From NCBI GenBank assembly GCA_016867695.1, contig VGIY01000044.1, positions 1 through 13,103 on the forward strand: a DNA stretch of 13,103 bases. Direction: 5' to 3'. The DNA comes from Candidatus Eiseniibacteriota bacterium (GTDB lineage Bacteria; Eisenbacteria; RBG-16-71-46; CAIMUX01; WJJG01). This document shows, one piece after another, positions 6,901 through 12,867 of the stretch. The notes beneath the pieces were generated by a model, which made no database searches, was not told where the DNA came from, and saw nothing but the letters and a program-made list of their open reading frames with translations. A program made the translations under genes and the position numbers. Numbering within the stretch: position 1 is the first letter of the stretch; each line of letters begins with the position of its first letter.

Positions 6901-8648
6901 GTGAAGACGCGCCCCGTCGGGTCGCCGGTCACCGTCCCCGGGATCCCGACCGACCCGCCGCGCAGGAGCCGGAAGGTCGTCGTCGGCGACACCGTCGCCG
7001 GATCGACCGGCACGCTGAACTCGACGCGAATCGGGCTGCCGAGCGCCACGCCCGTGGCGCCCGAATCGGGGGCCACCGAGACGACGCGCGGCCCCGGCGG
7101 CTGCTCCAGCGTCGTGTAGAAGGAGCGGAAGCCCTCGCGCTCGGGATAGGTCTGCGGATCCTGATCGAAGGGCTTGCCGTCTGCGGCGCGGATCGCCGTC
7201 GTCAAGTGCAGCGTGCAGGTCGTCGCGTACCAATGCGGCTGCGCGGGTAGCCAGACGGCGCTGTCGCCTGCCGCCTCGATCGCCGCCGGCGCCGGGCGAG
7301 CGCCCCAGGAGTCGGTCAGGTAGAGGCTCGCCTGGCCGACGGACGTCGGATCGACGGCGCGGTTGAAGCGCACGCGCACCGCGGCCGAGCGATCCCGGCC
7401 GAGGGCGCCCGGCGCGGGCGAGACCTCGAGCACGCGCAGCGGCGCGTAGGGCGCCGTGCGCCACCCGACGGTCAGGGCCTGCAGGCCCTCGAGGGCGGGA
7501 TCGGCGTCGAAGGGCCGGCCGTCGGCGTCGAGCACGCCGGGCGTCACCGTCACGCCGTAGGCGGCGCCCATGGAGAGCTCGGCGTCGGGGAGGAGCAGGA
7601 AGCGGCTCGATGGCTCCGGGTCGCGCGCCGTCACGGTGAAGCCGACCGGCCCGCCGTGGATCCGCTCCCAGGTCACGCCCGCGGCGAGCGAGGCGGTCTC
7701 CATGCCGCGGTCGAAGGAGAGCTCGACGGCCAGCCCCTCGACCTCGACCGTGTCGCCCTGAGCCGGGGCGAGCGCGATCAGCCGGGGCAGGTCGAGCCAG
7801 AGCGAGAGGTCGCGCCAGAGGCCGGGGCCGAAGACGCCGCCGCGCCCCGAGAACTCGGGCAGCGCGCGGAAGAGCACGCTGTCGCTCGGTACGACGCCGC
7901 GTCCTGCCGCGCCGCCGCCGCCCCAGGCGAGGACGGCGAAGGTGTCCGCCTGCGGCGGCGAGATCTCCAGCGCGCCCGCGCGCGCGGCGTACCAGCCGAA
8001 GCGGTAGCCGCTCGCTCCCGCCACGGAGGACCAGCGCAGGCGCAGGCTGTCGGATCCCGGGGCGCCGCCCGCGCCGAGCAGGCGGGACTCGACGCGCTCG
8101 AGGGGGACATCGACACGCGCCAGGCGTCCCGCGGGCACGCCCACGCGGCCGGCCTCGCCGGCGGCGACGATGCCCTCCTGGCGCGAGCCGTCGGGCCAGG
8201 CGTCGCCGGCGGCTCCGAAGGCGAGGACGCGCACGCGATAGTCCTCGCCGGCGGGCAGGGAGAAGGTCGCGGAGAAGGCGCCCGCGCCGTCGAGGCGCGC
8301 GGTCTCGGCGGCCACGGCCGCCCCCCGGAGGAAGACCTCGATCTCGAGCGAATCGATCCTCACCGCCGACTCGGGAAGGCCCGCCCCGCGCTTGAGGACG
8401 ACCTCGACGCTGCCCGGATGGCTGCCGACGCCGTCGTCGGTGCACTGCCAGAGGCCCGCGGCGAGCAGCAGCGGAAGCAGCACCCCCGCGGCGCGGCGCG
8501 CGGCGCTGCGGCCCGGCGCGCGCAAGGAAGCCGGCGACTCCGCGGCGCGGCGCTGCGGCCCGGCGCGCGCAAGGAAGCCGGCGACTCCGCGGCGCGGCGC
8601 GCTGCGCGGGGAGCGGCGGGTGGCGCGGGGCGGCGGTGTGCGGCGCAT
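3930..8648 (-). CDS. Giant Ig-repeat (Big_5 / SbsA-like) surface lipoprotein with PKD and metal-binding motifs
   Basis: This 1572-residue protein starts at 8648, one base after the upstream gene's stop, with a G-run just before the ATG. The hydrophobic stretch 'AAGVLLPLLLAAGLW' ends at Q68-C69. This is lipoprotein-like, but Gln before the Cys is non-canonical. Residues 75-185 form a beta-rich module. Residues 200-220 ('LRLRWSSVAGASGYRFGWYA') look like fibronectin III. From about 290 there are nine Ig-like repeats of 110-120 residues ('PPRV..v.P..g...V......v.FSEPmd..sv', then 'DLAGN.LDQDP..PG.Q.F...F.T'). A PKD-like domain (WDWGDG at 1372-1377) contains a Cys/Asp-rich metal-binding insert at 1402-1421, and a tenth Ig-like repeat ends the protein. 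The likely role is a surface scaffold or adhesin stabilised by divalent metal. The first 60 residues contain a 47-bp frame-shifting tandem repeat. A TTG at residue 42 would give a compact 28-residue signal. Confidence 0.85.
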   Translation of the reverse strand: MRRTPPPRATRRSPRSAPRRGVAGFLARAGPQRRAAESPASLRAPGRSAARRAAGVLLPLLLAAGLWQCTDDGVGSHPGSVEVVLKRGAGLPESAVRIDSLEIEVFLRGAAVAAETARLDGAGAFSATFSLPAGEDYRVRVLAFGAAGDAWPDGSRQEGIVAAGEAGRVGVPAGRLARVDVPLERVESRLLGAGGAPGSDSLRLRWSSVAGASGYRFGWYAARAGALEISPPQADTFAVLAWGGGGAAGRGVVPSDSVLFRALPEFSGRGGVFGPGLWRDLSLWLDLPRLIALAPAQGDTVEVEGLAVELSFDRGMETASLAAGVTWERIHGGPVGFTVTARDPEPSSRFLLLPDAELSMGAAYGVTVTPGVLDADGRPFDADPALEGLQALTVGWRTAPYAPLRVLEVSPAPGALGRDRSAAVRVRFNRAVDPTSVGQASLYLTDSWGARPAPAAIEAAGDSAVWLPAQPHWYATTCTLHLTTAIRAADGKPFDQDPQTYPEREGFRSFYTTLEQPPGPRVVSVAPDSGATGVALGSPIRVEFSVPVDPATVSPTTTFRLLRGGSVGIPGTVTGDPTGRVFTFRPAAELERGTAYLVRVLGEGPGGGVRDLQGQPLDQDRSLPGYQPFESWFTAALPPAVVALAFEPARADTFVDSGAAVRLWFSRPLEPASVTSGSVRLELAGEGVEAEAALAPDGSVRLVPAGPLEWLTRYTLVADTLLAALDGSRFDQDPLAPGHHPYRRGFTTEPESLHPAVAAVTPADSADGVALTSVVTIAFTRAVAPATVTAESFVLERVGPGGEVTPVPGTVAASGAAATLTPAAPLSWFSDYRVRVTSAVTDPSGLLRLDQDPLTPGLQPFLSVLRTTRETVPPRVESVFPGNGAGNVSISTEVALLFSEPMDAARLPGAFHLRRDESETPGGGVLDGTGRIYTFTPDEPLAYLTTYIVEVDTTACDLAGNSLDGDPGQPGRESFVSSFTTERDRVPPRVTLREPANGSQDVGPDVVVRYEFSEPLAAESVTAQAFRLSLGAAGVPGSARLAEDGRSINWTPVALPDSSATILEFGRTYTVTADTLLTDLAGNRLDQFPGVPGRQADVSFFTTRPETLAPRVIALLPAAVDVPVGAHPALVFSEPMDEASLLLPAAVALTLAGQPVAHSRLLCAAGDTLRLVPDDRLAYYEVYAVAVDTLARDLAGNGLDQQPDLPGRQPYAGSFRTEPDRDPPFVLAVSPADGAPHVDPRARVELTFSEPLAPSTVNAANLYIVGEEGVVPLREGPALDDTGSLVTLVPAALAQGGGYDVIVTHLVTDLAGNRMAHTPGQPAFRSAFAVGWLPVVVWSGGLCAPSDTTRVLFDASGSYDPAPGDSIVAAVWDWGDGARDTLAAPAGLVAAHTYGCLDLAGCDGLDNDGDGEIDESGPEGCDESYRVILELIDTHGLAGADTAGVSFCPLLVRACDLAPGERLALHASIRLGLTKAVDPATLDSAVVLTGAGDSTAAPRLLSLEQEGRTLVIEPRGLHGGAYRLEVSPLLATPEGLALDQDLCLPGRQAFVLDFLGPVKPDGAEPAEDGGYR
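4386..4445 (-). other. MopE-type metal-binding motif inserted in the PKD domain
   Basis: Residues 1402-1421 of the giant protein read C-DGLDNDGDGEIDE-SGPEG-C. The DxDxDGxID core matches the putative metal-binding motif family seen in MopE-like proteins and resembles a calcium loop. It sits between the PKD strands 'AHTY' and 'YRVILELIDTHG', flanked by further cysteines. Confidence 0.7.
8498..8600 (-). repeat. 47-bp-period tandem repeat at the start of the giant surface protein
   Basis: Bases 8498-8553 match 8545-8600 exactly (56 of 56) at period 47, about 2.2 copies. The period is not a multiple of three, so the two copies are read in different frames: first as 'GVAGFLARAGPQRRA', then as 'ESPASLRAPGRSAA'. 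It lies between the ATG at 8648 and the hydrophobic signal core. Confidence 0.92.
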
Positions 8649-8649
8649 G

Positions 8650-9975
8650 CTACCCCCCCGCCGCCCGCGGCGCGCCGGCGCGGCCGGAGGGCGTTGCCTC
8701 GCGGCGCACGCCGATCGCCGCCCGCCAGCCGGAAAGCGTCCTGGCCGAGCCCTGTCCATCGGCGGGGAAGCTCAGCCGGCCCGTCTCCCAGCCGATGCGG
8801 CAGAAGTACTCGCTGCGTCCGCGCAGAAGCGACAACGCCGGCTCCACGCGCGCGCTCCACCCGTCCGCCAGCGGCATCTCCCGGGGGAGCAGCCGCAGCC
8901 AGGTCAGCGTGAGCGCGGGCCTCCAGGCCGGAGCGCGGGCGAGCGGGAGATCATCGCCGGCGCCCCGCCCGGCGCGGGCGCGGCGCGAGGGGCGCAGTTC
9001 GAGCGAGGCGTGGCCGAGCAGGGCGGGACCCGTCTCGTTCGCCAGGCCGTGGATCTCGAGATCGGGCAGCGTGGCGCGGCCCGTCGAGGCGAGCCCCACC
9101 GAGCCGCTCCCGGCCAGCGGCGGCAGATCGAAGGCCGCGCTCGCCTCCCCCGCCGCCAGCGTCCGCGCCGAGCGCAGGACGACGCCCTCCAGACGCTCCG
9201 CCTCCTCCCTGGCGATCCTCGCGCGCGCCCGCAGCGGCGGCTTCCACCGCGTCGTCTCCAGCGTCGCCTCGAGGGCGAACCGGTCTCCGGGCCGGAGGCT
9301 CGAGCCCGCCACGACCTCCACGGCGCCGGCGTGGTCGTAGCCCGCGGCGAGCAGCAGCTTCCAATCGTAGCCGAACGCCAGGCCGCGCACGGCGCCGGCG
9401 TGCACCCTGAGCCCGCGCGCCGGCTCGGGGTCGGGGAGCGCCAGGAGGGGTTCGCCGACCTCGCGCGCCAGCGCGAAGGAGGCGGCATCGAGGCGCCGCA
9501 AGCCTCCCGGCGTGCGCAGACCGGCCTGGAGCAGCCAGGCCTCGTGGGGGCGAAGGCGCACGAGCGCGGCCGCACCGGCGCGGGGTCCGAGCGCCGTCTC
9601 CTCCCGCTCGGTGAGCGACCCGCTCAGCTCCAAGCGCGCCTCCCACCGCGCCCCGAAGGCCATCTCCGCGTGCGCCAGGGACACGATCTGAGCGTGGGCG
9701 CCGCCGGGGCCCGCCTCCTGGCGCGCCGCTTCCATCGACAGGCCCGTCTCGCGCCACTCGACCGCCGCCGGCGCCGGAGCGGCGCCCAGGGCGGCGAGGG
9801 CGACGGCGGCGAGAACGGGTGCGAAGCGGCGCGGCGGGAGCCGATGCACGCGTCCCGCGCATCCCGCGCAGCTCGTGCAGGCCACGCGTCCCGCGCATCC
9901 CGCGCAGCTCGTGCAGGCCGCGCATCCCGCGCAGGCCCCGCGGGCCGCGCGCCGGCTGTCACGCCGCGCGCTCAT
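8650..9975 (-). CDS. Putative outer-membrane beta-barrel protein with a Cys-rich leader
   Basis: This 441-residue protein overlaps the upstream TPR gene by the 4-base ATGA. Residues 1-43 are unusual: eight cysteines at 15, 18, 21, 24, 27 and 33, 36, 39, encoded by a 36-bp tandem repeat. A normal Sec signal follows (HRLPPRRFAPVLAAVALAALG, then AAPAPAA, cleaved before VEW). The rest is rich in alternating polar/hydrophobic strands such as 'ARWEARLELSGSL', 'AALVRLRPHEAWLLQAGLR', 'LAFGYDWKLLLAAGYDH', 'RFALEATLETTRW' and 'EYFCRIGWETGRLSF', as expected for an outer-membrane barrel. I recognise no specific family. A GTG at 9849 would remove the Cys-rich part and leave a standard 29-residue signal, but no good ribosome site precedes it. 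The stop is one base from the start of the giant lipoprotein gene, so the two are probably co-translated. Confidence 0.65.
   Translation of the reverse strand: MSARRDSRRAARGACAGCAACTSCAGCAGRVACTSCAGCAGRVHRLPPRRFAPVLAAVALAALGAAPAPAAVEWRETGLSMEAARQEAGPGGAHAQIVSLAHAEMAFGARWEARLELSGSLTEREETALGPRAGAAALVRLRPHEAWLLQAGLRTPGGLRRLDAASFALAREVGEPLLALPDPEPARGLRVHAGAVRGLAFGYDWKLLLAAGYDHAGAVEVVAGSSLRPGDRFALEATLETTRWKPPLRARARIAREEAERLEGVVLRSARTLAAGEASAAFDLPPLAGSGSVGLASTGRATLPDLEIHGLANETGPALLGHASLELRPSRRARAGRGAGDDLPLARAPAWRPALTLTWLRLLPREMPLADGWSARVEPALSLLRGRSEYFCRIGWETGRLSFPADGQGSARTLSGWRAAIGVRREATPSGRAGAPRAAGG
9847..9933 (-). repeat. 36-bp-period tandem repeat encoding the Cys-rich leader
   Basis: Two exact 36-base units (9848-9883 and 9884-9919) are followed by a partial third (GCGCATCCCGCGCAG from 9920). 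The period keeps the frame and gives the repeated peptide ACTSCAGCAGRV. If translation starts at GTG 9849 instead, the repeat is an untranslated spacer. Confidence 0.88.
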
Positions 9976-11570
9976 TCCAGCCGTCCGCTCACGCGCAGCC
10001 AGCCGCGGTCGGGCAGCGCGGAGAGTCCCGCGCGCTGCTCGATCGCCGGCGCGCGCGCCGAACCGATCCCGGAGAGGAGGTCGCCGGCCAGCAGCCCCCC
10101 GGCGAGCCGCAGGCGATCGCCGCCGACGCCCCGCGGCCCGCGAAGCGCCTCCTCGAGCAGGCGCGCTTCCAGGCCGGCCTGCGCGTCACCCTCGAGTCCC
10201 CAGGCTTGCGCGAACCAGCCGGCGGCGGTGCCGGCTCCCGCGCGATCCGCAAGCGCGAAGAGCCCCGCGGCGGCCTCCGTCTCGCCCGCGTGGAGGGCGA
10301 GGAGAGCCCTGCCGTAATGGATCGCGCCCTCGCAGGCGGGGATCTCTTCCTCGGGCAGCAGCGGCCGTCCCGGCGGCGGCCCCGCGGGAAGCGCCCCGGC
10401 GACGGCGGCGATCATCCTCGCCCAGGACTCGCCGAACAGGCGCCGCGACAGCGTGCCCGAGACGGGTTGCCCGCGCACGGTCCCGTCGGCAGCGGCGATC
10501 CAGGCGGCTTCCCACCGCCAGCCACCCTCGGCGAGCGGCTCGATCGTGCCGGCCAGCGTCAGCTCGGCTCCCGTCAGGCGCGCCGCGACGAGCTGGGGAT
10601 CGTCGCCCGGCAGCAGCCGCGCGCGCAGCGTCCGGCGCGCGCGCGCTTCGCGAAACGCCCGCTCGAGGAGCCGCCTCGTCTCGGCGTCGACCACGCCCGT
10701 GGGCGCCAGCCCCTGTTCGCCCTGGAAGTGGGCCACGGCGTCGGCGATCTCGCGCGTCGCCCCGGCTCCGTGCTGCGCGGAGAGATAGCGCGCCGGCTTG
10801 TCGGCCGCGGGCGCCCAGGGAGGCGGACCGGCCGGCTCGAGGAACGCGAGACGGTGGGCGACCCCCTCGACCGTGCTGACCGGCGGCACGCCCGCGTCCG
10901 GGGACTCCGGCGCGGCCCCGGAGAAGGCCACCTGGCCCCGGCGCAGGAGCAGGGCCTCCTGGAGCGACGGGAGGAGCGCATCGCCCGGCGGGTTCAGCGC
11001 GCGGATCAGCCACTCGGCGGCGGCCGCGCCGAGGGCGGCCGCATCGGCGCGCGCCTGCGGAGTCTCCTCGGCGACGAGCAGCGGCTCGAGCGGCGGCACC
11101 AGCCAGCGCCCGGCGACCGGGGGCGGGGGCGTCTCGCGCAGCAGCGCCGAGCGCACGCGCGCGGCGTCGCGCTCCGCCCGCGCGCGCACCCAGCGTGCGG
11201 CGATCAGGCGGGACCAGTCGCGGCCTGGACGCGGCTCGTCACTGGTGAGCAGGAGGTGATAGCGGGCCATCGCCTCTTCCCACCGCCCGCCCTGCGCGTC
11301 GAGGCGCGCCAGCAGGTAGAGGCCCGCCGTGTCCGTGGGATCGCCATCCAGGAGCGCCGTGAGCGCCGCCCGCGCGACTTCCCGGTCGCCCAGCTCGAGG
11401 GCGTCGATCGCGCGGCGCAGGATTGGAGAGAGGGGACCCGCGCCCGGCACGGAGGCCGCCGCGGCCCGAGGGCCCGCGTCCTGCGCGGAGGCGGGCGCCG
11501 CCTGGAGGAGCATGACCGGCAGACAGATCGCCAGCCATGCGGCTCCGCGTAGCCATTGCCCTGCCCGCAT
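9972..11570 (-). CDS. Periplasmic TPR protein with peptidoglycan-binding-like and CsgG-like segments
   Basis: This 532-residue protein has AGGGG 5 bases before its ATG and lies 10 bases after the hydrolase stop. Its signal peptide is MRAGQWLRGAAWLAICLPVM, then LLQAAPASA, cleaved before QDAG. Residues 50-115 form TPR-like helices ('LELGDREVARAALTALLDGD', 'LYLLARLDAQGGRWEEAMARY'). Around 280-305 'IADAVAHFQGEQGLAPTGVVDAET' matches the second half of a peptidoglycan_binding_1 domain. Next, 'AARLTGAELTLAGTIEPLAEGGWRWEAAWI' resembles the 'llGAd.lv.G.....g..rl.arlvd' stretch of CsgG/LpoB-like domains. More TPR-like helices follow ('AIHYGRALLALHAGETEAAAGLFALADRA'). A periplasmic assembly or wall-anchoring role for the downstream barrel and surface protein is inferred. 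The PG-binding and CsgG readings overlap and are tentative. Confidence 0.72.
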   Translation of the reverse strand: MRAGQWLRGAAWLAICLPVMLLQAAPASAQDAGPRAAAASVPGAGPLSPILRRAIDALELGDREVARAALTALLDGDPTDTAGLYLLARLDAQGGRWEEAMARYHLLLTSDEPRPGRDWSRLIAARWVRARAERDAARVRSALLRETPPPPVAGRWLVPPLEPLLVAEETPQARADAAALGAAAAEWLIRALNPPGDALLPSLQEALLLRRGQVAFSGAAPESPDAGVPPVSTVEGVAHRLAFLEPAGPPPWAPAADKPARYLSAQHGAGATREIADAVAHFQGEQGLAPTGVVDAETRRLLERAFREARARRTLRARLLPGDDPQLVAARLTGAELTLAGTIEPLAEGGWRWEAAWIAAADGTVRGQPVSGTLSRRLFGESWARMIAAVAGALPAGPPPGRPLLPEEEIPACEGAIHYGRALLALHAGETEAAAGLFALADRAGAGTAAGWFAQAWGLEGDAQAGLEARLLEEALRGPRGVGGDRLRLAGGLLAGDLLSGIGSARAPAIEQRAGLSALPDRGWLRVSGRLE

Positions 11571-11580
11571 CGAAACCCCT

Positions 11581-12390
11581 TCAGTCGGAGGCCCAGGCGC
11601 CGGGTCCGGGCCACCGGGCGGTCACCCACTCCCCCACGCCGGCCTGCGCCGGGCGTTCCCGGGCCAGGCCGCACCCCCGCCGGCCGCGCGAGTAGAGCCG
11701 CAGCTCGGCCAGCGAATTGAAGCGTGAGAAGAGCGACTCCGCAATCCTCAATCCGCTCGCATTCTCGCGCGTGGCGACGAAGAGCAACGGCGGCGGATCC
11801 GGCGTCGCGGCCTGCAGCTCCGCATCCCAGGAAGAGGCCTCTCCGCGCGGATCGATCCAGACGATCCCGCGCAGCCTGCGCCCCTCGGGCACCCAGGCGG
11901 GCGCGCCCAACCCGCTCCAGCCGGCGCAGACGAGGACGACGTCGGTCGCCTGGGGCCCGAGCAGCGCCCACCATCGCGCGCCGTCGGCGCGCATCTGCTG
12001 CAGCTCGCCGCGAGAGGGGCGCGCGTCGGCGGGGCCGAGCAGCTCGGGCACGCGGCTCAGCCCGTGCCCGCGCAGATCGGGCACGAGCACCTCGCAGCCC
12101 GCCTGCGCCAGCAGTCGAGGAAGCTCTCCCCAACACTCGCCGCCGTCGCTGGACCAGTCGTGGACGAGGAGAACGCCTCCAGAAGCGCGGCCCGCGGGCC
12201 GATAGCGCAGGGCATGGAGCGGGAAGCCGTCGCGGCCCTCGATCCGCACCGCCTCGACGGCGGGGGCCGGCGGCGGTTCCGCGGCCGCCGCGGGTGGCAG
12301 GCCGCGGAGCGGGCCGAGCGGCAGCCCCGCGGCAACGACAACGAGGGCCGCGATCAACCGGGCGCGCGCCCGCCATCGAGCTGCGAACAT
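11581..12390 (-). CDS. Exported alpha/beta-hydrolase-fold protein lacking the catalytic histidine
   Basis: This 269-residue protein has GGAGG 7 bases before its ATG. A signal peptide spans about residues 1-37 (core LIAALVVVAAGLPLG, ending PAAAA). The fold is an alpha/beta hydrolase: oxyanion-side 'LLVHDWSSDGGECW' (His77), 'EVLVPDLRGHGLSR' (105-113), the nucleophile-elbow region 'VVLVCAGWSGLGA' (151-163), strand 'LRGIVWIDPRGE' and 'PLLFVATREN'. The elbow is not a clean GxSxG (G157-W-S159-G-L161-G), the usual 'RED' acid is Asn210, and the usual C-terminal 'GHG' is 'GRRGCG' (237-241). No histidine exists after His109, so a normal Ser-His-Asp triad is impossible. It is probably a pseudo-hydrolase acting in the periplasm and is the first gene of the four-gene envelope operon. 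The frame is open back to 12576, but the ribosome site and signal peptide fix this start. Confidence 0.78.
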   Translation of the reverse strand: MFAARWRARARLIAALVVVAAGLPLGPLRGLPPAAAAEPPPAPAVEAVRIEGRDGFPLHALRYRPAGRASGGVLLVHDWSSDGGECWGELPRLLAQAGCEVLVPDLRGHGLSRVPELLGPADARPSRGELQQMRADGARWWALLGPQATDVVLVCAGWSGLGAPAWVPEGRRLRGIVWIDPRGEASSWDAELQAATPDPPPLLFVATRENASGLRIAESLFSRFNSLAELRLYSRGRRGCGLARERPAQAGVGEWVTARWPGPGAWASD

Positions 12391-12397
12391 CGAGGCG

Positions 12398-12402
12398 CCT
12401 CC
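12398..12402 (-). promoter_or_regulatory. Ribosome binding site fixing the hydrolase start
   Basis: GGAGG on the minus strand lies 7 bases before the ATG at 12390. It sits within the 39-base gap between the two divergent start codons, back to back with the site at 12417-12422. Confidence 0.7.
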
Positions 12403-12416
12403 AGCGGGAAGGGCCC

Positions 12417-12422
12417 GAGGAG
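12417..12422 (+). promoter_or_regulatory. Ribosome binding site fixing the start of the 145-residue protein
   Basis: GAGGAG lies 7 bases before the ATG at 12430. The frame is open back to 12064, but that part is antisense to the hydrolase gene and has no comparable site. Confidence 0.6.
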
Positions 12423-12429
12423 CGGCAAC

Positions 12430-12867
12430 ATGCTGGACGAACCTTCCCAGGGCCTGCAGCGCGTCGGCTTCGACCAGCGGAGCGAGAGCTGGTACCTGGC
12501 CCTGCCCGCGAGCCGGCGCCTGCCCCTCGACCGCGCCACGCTCGCCCGTCTCGTCTCCCTTTATAACGAGATCCACCGCGGTAATCCACTGACACTCGTC
12601 GAGCGCCGGATACTCCGGGCGCTCGGACGCGAGCGGGACGACCTGCGCGACACGGTGCGCAGCCTCTACGCCTACATCGACGGCGCGGAGGACGCGCCTG
12701 CGGGGCGGGCCCCGGGGCGCCGCGCGCCGGAGTTCGCCCGCGGGCTGGTCGAACGGCTGCTCGCGGTCGCGCGGCGGATCGGCGGCGCCCGCTCAGCTCC
12801 GCCGGCAGCGCGCGCGCAAGGCCGCCAGCGCCTCCCCGCCGACCCCGCGGCAGCCGATGGCGCCTGA
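12430..12867 (+). CDS. Hypothetical 145-residue helical protein
   Basis: I do not recognise this protein. It is soluble-looking, with no signal peptide or membrane segment. The N-terminus is 'MLDEPSQGLQRVGFDQRSES', then 'WYLALPASRRLPLDRATLARLVSLYNEI', 'NPLTLVERRILRALGRERDDLRDTVRSLYAYIDG', a Pro/Gly/Ala/Arg linker near residue 95, and a further helix 'FARGLVERLLAVARRIGG'. The tail is Ala/Pro/Arg-rich and lies in the 75-base overlap with the PHP gene, so the C-terminus may be poorly constrained. Third codon positions are mostly G/C and a good ribosome site is present, which supports a real gene. It is divergent from the hydrolase operon with only 39 bases between start codons, so each promoter must lie inside the other gene. 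A link to that operon (for example as a regulator) is possible, but no DNA-binding motif is evident. Confidence 0.6.
   Translation: MLDEPSQGLQRVGFDQRSESWYLALPASRRLPLDRATLARLVSLYNEIHRGNPLTLVERRILRALGRERDDLRDTVRSLYAYIDGAEDAPAGRAPGRRAPEFARGLVERLLAVARRIGGARSAPPAARAQGRQRLPADPAAADGA
12560..12565 (-). promoter_or_regulatory. Weak candidate -10 element for the envelope operon
   Basis: TATAAA (5/6) on the minus strand stands out in a GC-rich setting, inside the 145-residue gene. No convincing -35 lies 16-19 bases upstream. A transcript from here would have a leader of about 160 bases before the hydrolase ATG at 12390. Read-through from the PHP gene is the alternative source of transcription. Confidence 0.25.

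Noticed and set aside
4005..7250. A 1081-codon plus-strand open frame opposite the giant surface protein
   Set aside because: Its composition (Arg/Glu/Gly/Ala runs) is the antisense image of the Ig repeats. It has no recognisable domain and no start context.
2230..8445. A 2071-codon open frame on the minus strand across the convergent operons
   Set aside because: It is antisense to the DUF3857 and DUF362 genes and out of frame with the giant protein. Its translation is Arg/Pro/Gly-rich low complexity with no ribosome site, the usual shadow of high-GC coding DNA.
8649..8759. Longer start of the giant surface protein at 8759
   Set aside because: It would overlap the barrel gene by 110 bases. 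The ATG at 8648 sits one base after that gene's stop with a G-run ahead of it.
12391..12576. Longer start of the hydrolase at 12576
   Set aside because: The extra 62 residues are low-complexity and would bury the signal peptide. GGAGG precedes the ATG at 12390.
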